A DNA stretch of 24,071 bases, taken from assembly GCA_036260255.1 (NCBI GenBank), contig DATAAF010000023.1, forward strand, positions 1 to 24,071. Reading direction: 5' to 3'. Numbering within the stretch: the stretch's first letter is position 1; the number at the start of each line of letters is the position of its first letter. Below the pieces are notes generated by a model. It had not been told where the DNA came from and did not search any database. It was given only the letters and a program-made list of their open reading frames with translations. Positions 1 to 6,800 of the stretch are shown here, piece by piece. This stretch comes from DASZJY01 sp036260255. Its GTDB lineage: Bacteria > Actinomycetota > Acidimicrobiia > Acidimicrobiales > AC-14. The position numbers and the translations under genes were made by a program.

Positions 1-708
1 GTTGACGACCCGAGTGGTCGTCAACTCGACAGAGGACGCCATCGGTACACCGAGCACGAGCCGGTCCCCGACGGGCCCGACCGGCCACAGCCCGAAAGAC
101 ACGAGCTCGGCCCACGACGAGAAGGGGTCCTCGCCGCCGGCCAGCGCCCAGGCGACGGCGCCTCCCAGCAGCCAGAGCCGTGCGCCCGAGAAGACCCTGG
201 CCTCGAGCTGGAGGCCGTCGTCCTCGACGGGCCCGGTGCCCACCAGCATGGCCAGGTTGAGGGCGGCCTCCAGCTCGAGCCCCCGCCCCGCCGCCGCCAG
301 CCGGGAGCGGGGCGCCGACCGGCGGCGCTCGACGGCGGCCATCCACGACCGGTCGACCTGGTCGGCTACGTGCGCGGCCGTCCCGGCCCCGACCACCGCC
401 AGCGGGAGGTTCACCGTGCCCGCCGGCGTCCGGCGGGCCAGCTCGGCGACGGGAAGGGCGGCGGGCTCCAGCGCCCGTACGGCGATCCGGTCGAGCAGGT
501 CGACGACCCGGGCTCCGCCCGGGCCCAGGACCTCGGCCGGCGCCAGGGTCCGCCCGGCCGAGGAGGCCGCTGCCACCGGCCAGGTGGCGACGGGGACGGC
601 GGCCAGTGCGGCCGCCGCCGACGGCGCTCCTGGGTAGGACGGCGGCCGGCCGGTGGCCGGGTCCCGACCGTCGGCGTCGACGGCGTGCCAGGTGTCCGCT
701 CGGTTCAG
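1..708 (-). CDS. Unrecognised protein, C-terminus beyond left edge
   Basis: I do not recognise this protein. The minus-strand frame is open from base 744 to the left edge, with G/C-rich third positions and a normal mix of residues (Ala/Leu/Val-rich helices, a Trp/Leu-rich stretch near residues 175-190). The plus-strand reading of the same bases is a Ser/Arg/Pro-rich shadow. At least 236 codons are present and the C-terminus is missing. The start is a problem: the frame closes at a TGA at 745-747, and no ATG, GTG or TTG follows until deep inside the protein-like sequence. A CTG at 706-708 has GGGAGG four bases upstream (713-718), so I place the start there tentatively; a sequencing frameshift near the N-terminus is the alternative. 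The gene lies downstream of the diiron protein on the same strand but is separated from it by a strong hairpin, so it may be a separate transcript. Confidence 0.5.
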   Translation of the reverse strand, partial: MNRADTWHAVDADGRDPATGRPPSYPGAPSAAAALAAVPVATWPVAAASSAGRTLAPAEVLGPGGARVVDLLDRIAVRALEPAALPVAELARRTPAGTVNLPLAVVGAGTAAHVADQVDRSWMAAVERRRSAPRSRLAAAGRGLELEAALNLAMLVGTGPVEDDGLQLEARVFSGARLWLLGGAVAWALAGGEDPFSSWAELVSFGLWPVGPVGDRLVLGVPMASSVELTTTRVVN

Positions 709-759
709 CCCGCCTCCCGGCGCTGGTCGCCTCCGGACCCATCGTCACCGCGCGATCCC

Positions 760-812
760 CCGAACTGTTCCGGGGACTGGCTCGGGGCGAGCCAGATCCC
801 GGAACAGTTCGG
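760..812. terminator. Large near-perfect palindrome / hairpin
   Basis: Bases 760-774 (CCGAACTGTTCCGGG) are exactly complementary to 798-812. Inside, 777-784 (CTGGCTCG) pair exactly with 788-795 around a GGG loop. Only a two-base internal mismatch (775-776 against 796-797) breaks a stem of about 25 positions. It begins 43 bases after the stop of the diiron gene and lies before the next minus-strand gene. A transcription terminator without a T-run, as is common in high-GC actinomycetes, is the simplest reading. A mobile palindromic (REP/MITE-like) element or an mRNA-processing structure is possible. Confidence 0.6.
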
Positions 813-855
813 CGGACGTGGCTGGCGGGGGGACCTCGACCGGGCGCCGGGACGG

Positions 856-1599
856 TCAGCGCAGTTGGTCACCCGGCCCCTCCCACGTCACCGGCACCTC
901 GGGGTAGTCGAGCCCGAGGTCGTCGACCCACGCCCGGCTGCGGGTGACGAAGGCGGCCCGTGACTGGTCGTTGGTGTTGTGCTTGATCCCCCACCGGCGG
1001 AACCGCTCGTTGTTCTTCGAGACGCTGCGGCCGAAGAAGGGAAGGGTCAGGCGCACCATGGCGTCGATCGCCTCCTGCACCTCGGCGCGCCGGGCGGGGT
1101 CCTTCAGGAGCGGCTTGGTGTGGGTCCGCCCGAACGACACGTGGAACCGCTCCTCGGGGAGGAGGTTCCCGGCCAGCCGGCGCAGCGGCAGGTAGGAGCA
1201 CTCGGCCAGCTCCTCCATGAGCACGACCTCGGCCAGGTCGACGACCGCCTTCAGCACGACGAACTCCACCCACGTGCGCAGCTCGTAGTCGAAGATCGAG
1301 AGCGGCCGCCCGGCCAGTGGGTCGGGGAGGCCGAGCTCCATCGACAGCTTGTTGAACTTGAGGTGGTGCCCGTACTCCTCCATGGTGATGCGGCAGGCGA
1401 GCCACTTCTCCTGGGGCGTGGGGGCGAGGGCGATGGCGGGCTCGTCGAAGACCGCCGCCCCTGCCAGCTCGTTGCGGACGTGGCTGGCGATGACCTTGCC
1501 CACCGCGGTCACGTACTCCTCGCCGAGTGCGTGGGCCTCCTCCGCGGTGGCGACGGTGCCGGTGAACGGTTGGTCCGGCGTCGGGGCGGTCGCGCTCAC
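856..1599 (-). CDS. PaaA/PaaC-family diiron (ferritin-like) oxygenase-type protein
   Basis: This 247-residue all-helical protein resembles the phenylacetyl-CoA epoxidase PaaA/PaaC family and other ferritin-like diiron proteins. The full ligand pattern is visible: a Glu in QEKWL followed by an ExxH (EYGH in MEEYGHH), then a Glu in MEELAE followed by a second ExxH (ERFH in PEERFH), giving four carboxylates and two histidines. In the family such sites activate O2 to hydroxylate, epoxidise or N-oxidise a substrate, often CoA- or carrier-bound; the substrate here is not deducible. The chosen start is GTG at 1597-1599, which overlaps the TGA of the upstream SDR as GTGA and implies translational coupling; a longer upstream ATG would lie inside the SDR gene and reads as shadow. 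As the last gene of the methyltransferase/cupin/SDR operon, it is a candidate tailoring oxygenase for the NRPS product. Confidence 0.8.
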   Translation of the reverse strand: MSATAPTPDQPFTGTVATAEEAHALGEEYVTAVGKVIASHVRNELAGAAVFDEPAIALAPTPQEKWLACRITMEEYGHHLKFNKLSMELGLPDPLAGRPLSIFDYELRTWVEFVVLKAVVDLAEVVLMEELAECSYLPLRRLAGNLLPEERFHVSFGRTHTKPLLKDPARRAEVQEAIDAMVRLTLPFFGRSVSKNNERFRRWGIKHNTNDQSRAAFVTRSRAWVDDLGLDYPEVPVTWEGPGDQLR

Positions 1600-2537
1600 G
1601 GCGCCTCCCGGACGACGGCGGCAGGGGGCCCGCCGAAGAGGTCGAACTCCGACTCGAGGGGGGTGAGGTGCGGCTCGAAGCGTGGGCGGGCGCTCTCCTG
1701 GAGGCGGCCGACGTCCCAACCGCGCTGCTCGCAGAGCCGCACCACCGGCCGGGGCTGGGACCACAGGGCGACCTCCGCCCCCCGGGCGCCGAACACCTGG
1801 CCGCTGATGCCCCCTGCCGCCGGAGAGCACAGCCACACCACCATGGGCGCCACGTCGTCGGGACGGGCCAGGGGGGCGGCCTCGCGGTAGGCGCGGAGCT
1901 GCTCGGTGACCGGCGGGATGGACTCGGTCATGCGGGTGAAGGCGAAGGGGGCCACGTAGTTCACGCAGACGTCCCGCCCCGCCATCTCGAGCGCCACCGC
2001 CCGGGTGAGCCCGAACAGCCCGGCCTTGGCCACGTCGTAGGCGGCCTGTCCCATGCTGCCGACCAGCCCGGCGGCGCCGCCGACGTAGACGATGCGCCCC
2101 CGGCGCCCGCTGCGCACGGCGGGGGCCATGGCCCGGGTGAGCTCGACCGCCACCGACAGGTGGGCGCCGAGGACCTCGGCCCAGTCGGCGTCCGCCGCCT
2201 TGTGCACCATGCCGTCACGCAGCGTCCCGGCGGCGTGGACCAGGACGGTCGGCGGCCGCCCGGCCCATGCCCCCACGTCGGCGACCAGGTGGCGGGCGCG
2301 ATCCGGCTCCCGGGCGTCGACGGTCACGGCCAGCGCCGACCCGCCCCGGTCGACGATCTCGGCGGCCACCTCCTCGGCCGGCTGCGGGTTCGGGTCCCGG
2401 CCGTCCAGGGCGACGCCGGTGTCGTTCACGCACACCGGGTGCCCGCGCGCCGCCAGGGCCAGGGCGACCGCCCTGCCGATGCCGCGCCCACCCCCGGTGA
2501 CCACGCACGGCTGGGCCTCGAAGGCCTCGAGAGCCAC
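1596..2537 (-). CDS. SDR-family oxidoreductase lacking the catalytic serine
   Basis: This 313-residue Rossmann-fold protein has the NAD(P)-binding TGGGRGIG motif near residue 13. Its N-terminal half (VNDTGVALDG, then PAEEVAAEI) resembles the 3-hydroxyacyl-CoA dehydrogenase branch of short-chain dehydrogenases. The YDVAK (YxxxK) motif is present. The catalytic Ser expected 13 residues before that Tyr is Gly: the usual SS reads GG in RIVYVGGAAGLVG, encoded at 2076-2081. The NNAG motif reads HAAG, so the structural Asn is also lost. Normal SDR catalysis is therefore doubtful; it may bind cofactor or substrate without reducing it, or use another mechanism. The start is GTG at 2535-2537, 26 bases after the cupin stop, without a strong Shine-Dalgarno. 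The C-terminus is about 60 residues longer than a minimal SDR. The stop overlaps the diiron start. Confidence 0.85.
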   Translation of the reverse strand: MALEAFEAQPCVVTGGGRGIGRAVALALAARGHPVCVNDTGVALDGRDPNPQPAEEVAAEIVDRGGSALAVTVDAREPDRARHLVADVGAWAGRPPTVLVHAAGTLRDGMVHKAADADWAEVLGAHLSVAVELTRAMAPAVRSGRRGRIVYVGGAAGLVGSMGQAAYDVAKAGLFGLTRAVALEMAGRDVCVNYVAPFAFTRMTESIPPVTEQLRAYREAAPLARPDDVAPMVVWLCSPAAGGISGQVFGARGAEVALWSQPRPVVRLCEQRGWDVGRLQESARPRFEPHLTPLESEFDLFGGPPAAVVREAP

Positions 2538-2563
2538 GGTCGGATGGTAGGTCGAGCCCTTGA

Positions 2564-2962
2564 CTAACCGGGGCAGTCCTCGCCCCAGTCCCGCTCGTCC
2601 ACGTCCCAGTCGGTGGAACCGGGCCCTCCGAACTGCACGGTCACGTGCGTCATCGCCGAGAAGGGCGTGGCGCCGTGCCAGTGCCACTCGCCGGGTTGGG
2701 CCACGACCACGTCGCCCGCCTCCACCAGCCGCCGACCGTCGACGTCGCCGACGACGCCCCGGCCGGAGACGATGTGGAGGACCTGCCCGGTGGCGTGGAC
2801 GTGAGGCCGGGTGCGGCCCCCGGGCTGGAAGTGGACGGCGAAGACCAGCGGGCCGTCGGCAAAGGGGCTGGGCAGCTGCTGGATCCGCGCCTCGCCCTGG
2901 AAATGGGGGACCAGCTCGGCGGGAAGCTCCCCGGCGGCGTCGTCGATGCGTGCGAACTCCAT
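2564..2962 (-). CDS. Cupin-fold protein of the hydroxynitrile-lyase-like group
   Basis: This 132-residue single-domain cupin has metal-binding motif 1 as PHVHATGQ (two His and a Gln) and motif 2 as PGEWHWHGATP, followed by AMTHVTVQ. The HxHxxxQ plus His set and the WHWHGA-AMTH pattern match the small bacterial manganese cupins related to Granulicella hydroxynitrile lyase, in which Gln replaces the usual Glu. A metal-dependent lyase, isomerase or oxygenase role is likely, but the substrate is unknown. The start is ATG at 2960-2962, with GGAGG eight bases upstream. It lies 29 bases after the methyltransferase stop and 26 bases before the SDR start, so it belongs to the same operon. The C-terminal tail is acidic (DWDVDERDWGED). 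Confidence 0.85.
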   Translation of the reverse strand: MEFARIDDAAGELPAELVPHFQGEARIQQLPSPFADGPLVFAVHFQPGGRTRPHVHATGQVLHIVSGRGVVGDVDGRRLVEAGDVVVAQPGEWHWHGATPFSAMTHVTVQFGGPGSTDWDVDERDWGEDCPG

Positions 2963-2991
2963 TGGGTGACCTCCGAGACGGACGGTGGTGG

Positions 2992-3783
2992 CTAGCCCCG
3001 CTTGGTGGCGGTGACGATGTAGGCGGTCTGGGCGTAGAAGAACCGGGCACGCTGGTGGGCCAGGCGCAGCTGGGCCACCCACGTGTCGACGTCCTCGACG
3101 TCGACGTCGGCCTCCCCTCGCTCGGCACTGCGGCGGACAGTGGCGGCCATGTCCTCGATCCGCCGCTCCCCCGGGCCTTCGAGGTCGGTGGCGATGAGCA
3201 CGTGGGCGTCGACGGCGGCCCGCTCGAGCGGGCTCTGGGCGACGAGCGCGGCGACCTTGCGGCCCATCTGGGCGTCGGTGCGGTCCATGCCCTCCCGGGA
3301 CGCCTCCCCATAGGCCTGCACGACCCGCCGGGTGAGGTGGCGGTCGGCACCGCTCACGACGACGCTGTCGTAGTCGACGTGCGACCACACCGACGTCCCG
3401 CCGGCGACCAGCACGCGATGGGCCTCGACCATGAGGTCGAGGGGGTCCTCCAGGTTCTCGAGCACGTCGTGGCACACGACATGGGTCACCGATCCGCTCG
3501 GCAGCGGGAGGCGGTCACCCACGTCGGCACGGAGCAGCTCGTGTCGGGCGCCCAGGTCCTCGAGCCACGACCGCGCCGCGGCCAGCGCCACCTCGTCCAC
3601 GTCGAGCCCGATGAGGGTGAGGTCGGGCACGCGGGAGGCGGCGGTTGCCAGCGTGAACCCGTTGCCGCACCCCAGGTCGAGGAACACCGCGCCGGGCGCC
3701 AGTCCCAGCCGGTCGACGATGGCGTTGTGGGTACGCAGGCGGGCTGTGGGGACGCGCCACGCGAGCGCCTGCTGCTCGGTCAC
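2992..3783 (-). CDS. SAM-dependent class I methyltransferase
   Basis: This 263-residue protein carries SAM-binding motif I as FLDLGCGNGF near residue 35. An acidic post-I residue follows in LIGLDVDE, and further motifs appear at RADVGDRLPLPSGSVTHVVCHDVLENL and HRVLVAGG, a typical UbiE/type-11 arrangement. It probably methylates O, N or C of a small molecule; the acceptor cannot be read from sequence. The C-terminal 130 residues are helical and probably form the substrate cap. The start is GTG at 3781-3783 with no clear Shine-Dalgarno. It is first in the minus-strand operon (cupin, SDR, diiron follow) and diverges from the NRPS-like gene, whose possible starts at 3791 or 3803 are only 7-19 bases away. 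Each gene's promoter must therefore overlap the other gene. Confidence 0.88.
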   Translation of the reverse strand: MTEQQALAWRVPTARLRTHNAIVDRLGLAPGAVFLDLGCGNGFTLATAASRVPDLTLIGLDVDEVALAAARSWLEDLGARHELLRADVGDRLPLPSGSVTHVVCHDVLENLEDPLDLMVEAHRVLVAGGTSVWSHVDYDSVVVSGADRHLTRRVVQAYGEASREGMDRTDAQMGRKVAALVAQSPLERAAVDAHVLIATDLEGPGERRIEDMAATVRRSAERGEADVDVEDVDTWVAQLRLAHQRARFFYAQTAYIVTATKRG

Positions 3784-3788
3784 CCCCG

Positions 3789-3794
3789 TAGTGT
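3789..3794 (+). promoter_or_regulatory. Candidate -10 box for the NRPS-like gene
   Basis: TAGTGT fits the actinobacterial TANNNT pattern and ends nine bases before the ATG at 3803, so transcription would begin at or just before the start codon and give a nearly leaderless mRNA. No -35 match was found. The box overlaps the start region of the divergent methyltransferase gene. It is weak evidence because it is based on one hexamer. Confidence 0.25.
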
Positions 3795-3802
3795 CGCAGG
3801 CG

Positions 3803-6800
3803 ATGGCGCGCCGACGGGAGCCGACGCTGGCCGACCTGCTCCCGGCACGGGCGGCCGAGGCGCCGGCGACGATGGCGTTCGTCGTCGAGGGCGCCGGCGC
3901 GCTGACCTACGCCGAGTGGGAGCTGCGGTCGAACGCGGCGGCGCGCGGGCTGCGTGATCGCCGCGTCGGGCCCGGCGATCCGGTCGTGCTCTGGTTCGAC
4001 GCCTCGGCGTGGATCGAACTGGCCGTCGCCTACGCCGGCGCCCACAAGGTTGGCGCCGTCCCCGTCCCTCTGGAACCGTCGCTCAGGGCCCCGGACGTGG
4101 CGAAGGTGTCCGCCCACTGCAGGGCGGCCGCCCTCGTCGTCGGCGGCCACCGACCTCCGGCGAACGGGCCGCCCGGGGTGCGGTGCGAGGAGCTGGAAGA
4201 AGGCCAGGACGGCGGGCCCGTCGAGGGGGCGCCGGGCCCGGCGGACCCCGCCGAGCTCACCTACCGGTGCGGCTTCCTGACCCGTCCGCAGCCCCGGTCC
4301 CGCGCGGCCGCAGAGATCGTGGGGGCTCTGGCCGCCGGGGACGGGCCCGACCCTCCGAGGTCCGTGATCCACGCGTTCGCCCCCGGCACCACGGCGGCCA
4401 GCGAGGCGCTGTGGTTCCCGCTGTCGGGCGTCCGCGGGCCGGTCGTGGTCCTCCCCGCCTTCGACCCCGACCGCTTCTGCGCCCTCGCGGCCGAGCACCG
4501 CGCGGAGCGCTGGCACCTGACGCCGGCGACCGCCCGGTGGCTCGTCGAGTCCGGGGCCCTCGACCGCCACGACGTATCGCCGGCCACCCAGGTGGTGCTC
4601 GAAGGAGGTCGGCCTCCGGTCGCGCTGCTCGGCCGGCTCGCCGCCCGCCTGCCCGGCGCGTCGGTGCTCACCGTGCTCGGCCCGGCGCGAGCGCGGACGG
4701 CCTTCGCCTTCGACCCCGGCCGGCCCGGGTCGGTCGGCCGCTCCCTCGTCCCCGGAAGACTGCCCCAGGTGCCCGAGGCCGAGCTGTGGCGGGTGCCGCT
4801 CGACGACCGCACCTCGTCGCCGGGCTACACCGACGAGGGGTTCGTCTACCTCGTGCGCCGCGAGCGGGAGGTCGTCCGTCGCCGGGGGGTCGCCATCGCC
4901 GAAGCCGACGTCCTGGGCGCGCTCGGCCGGCACCCCGCCGTCGCCGACGCCGCCCTGGTCGCCGTCCCCCCCGACGACGGCGCGGTGGAGGTCGTCGCCG
5001 CGGTCGCTCTGCGCTCGCCCGCCGAACCGGCCGAGCTGGAGACGTTCCTGCGCCGGGAGCTCGGCGAGCGGCGGGCGCCCGGCTCGGTCGTCGTCGTCGA
5101 CCGGGTGCCCCGCAACCGGTCGAGGCTGGTGCTGGACGCCCCGCTGCGGGCGGCCGTGGGCCTCGCCGGGGAGCGGCGCAGGGCGGTGCCGCCGCAGGGC
5201 GAGCTCGAGGAGACCATCGCGTCGGTGTGGGAGCGGGTCCTCGACCGGGCGGGGATCGGTGCCGACGAGGACTTCCTCGAGCTCGGAGGCGACGAGCTGG
5301 CCGCCGCCGAGGTGGTCGCGCTGCTCGACGAGGCCCTCGACGTCCGCCTGGCCCCCTCGGCGGTGCTCGACGCGCCGACGGTGTCCGCCCTGGCCGAGGT
5401 CGTCGAGCGGGCCCGCCGCACCGGAGGTACGACCGAACCGGCGCCCGTCCCGGTGGCGGCCTCCCAGGTGGGCATGGTCTGGCACGAGCAGTTCACGCCG
5501 GGCTCGCAGAACCTCCCGCCGCTGGTCCGCCGCTACCGCGGCCCCCTCGACCCCGCGGTGTTCGAGAGGGCCCTGGGCGAGATCGTCCGCCGCCACGAGC
5601 CCCTGCGCACCACCTTCGAGCTGCAAGAGGGCCGCCTCGTGCAGGTGGTCTCGGCTCCCTCGCCGCTGCCGGTGCCGCTGCCGGTGCGCGACCTCGCCGC
5701 CCTACCGGCGGCCGAGCAGGAGGAGGCCCTCGCCCGGGCGCTGGAGGACGCCGGCCGGCCCTTCGACCTGGTCGAGGGCCCGCTGTTCGAGCCGACGCTG
5801 CTGCGCCTGGGCCCGGAGGACCACGTCGCCGTCTTCCGCGTCCACCACAGCGTGTACGACGACTGGTCGGTCAGCGTGTTCCGCCGCGAGCTGTCGGCGC
5901 TGTACACGTCGATGGCCGCCGGCGACCCGCCGCCGCTGCCCGATCCGCCCGTCCCCTTCTCGACCTTCGCCCGGCGCCAGCGCCGGCGCCTCGCCGGTCC
6001 CGCCGGTACGCGGCAGCTGCGGTGGTGGAAGCACACGCTGGCGGGCGGCCCGCTGGGCCTCGAGCTGCCGATCGACGACCCCGACCGCCCGGAGGGGTCG
6101 GCCCAGCCCAGCGCCGAGCCCGTGTCCCTCGACCTGGCCCCCGAGCTCTCCGCCCACCTCCGGGCGCTGGCCGCCCGGCAGAGGGTCACGCCATTCATGA
6201 CCGTGCTGGCGGCGTTCGAGGTGCTGGTGCACCGCTGCACCGGCCAGGCCGACCTCCTCCTGGCCTCGGTGGTGGCGAACCGCAACCGCACCGAGCTCGA
6301 GGGCATGATCGGCTGTTTCACCAAGAAGATCCTCCTCCGCCAGACGCTCCGCACCGGCGCCGCTTTCGCCGATGTCCTGACCGGCACCCGATCGGTGCTC
6401 CTGGGCGCCCTGTCGAACCAGGACCTGGCGTTCGAGACGGTCGTGCAGGAGGCGCTCGGTGCGCCGGCTGCGTCCCACGGACTCGTGTCCTCACCGGTCG
6501 TCATGGTGCAGGGCGTGACGCCCCAGGCGGCGGACGTCGTGCTCCCGGGCATCGAGACCACGGGCTTCGAGACGAGCGCCACCACCAGGCGGCGCCACTT
6601 CCGCGGCGGCCCCGACGAGGACCCACCAGGAGGGTTGCCGTGGGGAGCGGGTTTGTACCGGGGGACGTTCCTGATCCTCTCGGTCGCCGAGCACGACGAC
6701 CACCTGTCCCTCTCCGCCCGGGGCGCCTTCCACCGCCCCGCCGTCGAGCGCCTCCTGGCCAACTTCGGGACGCTCCTCGCTGACGCCGTCGCCCACCCGT

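Noticed and set aside
2..637. Plus-strand open frame of 211 residues at the left edge
   Set aside because: Ser/Arg/Thr/Pro-rich with no family resemblance; the opposite strand gives a coherent protein with high-GC third positions.
2806..2832. Cupin motif with Gln instead of the usual Glu read as a broken metal site
   Set aside because: Small hydroxynitrile-lyase-like cupins use HxH plus Gln, so this is the normal site for the group.
3431..3802. Upstream extension of the NRPS-like gene over the methyltransferase
   Set aside because: This stretch is antisense to the methyltransferase and Ser/Arg-rich; the A-domain fold begins after 3803.
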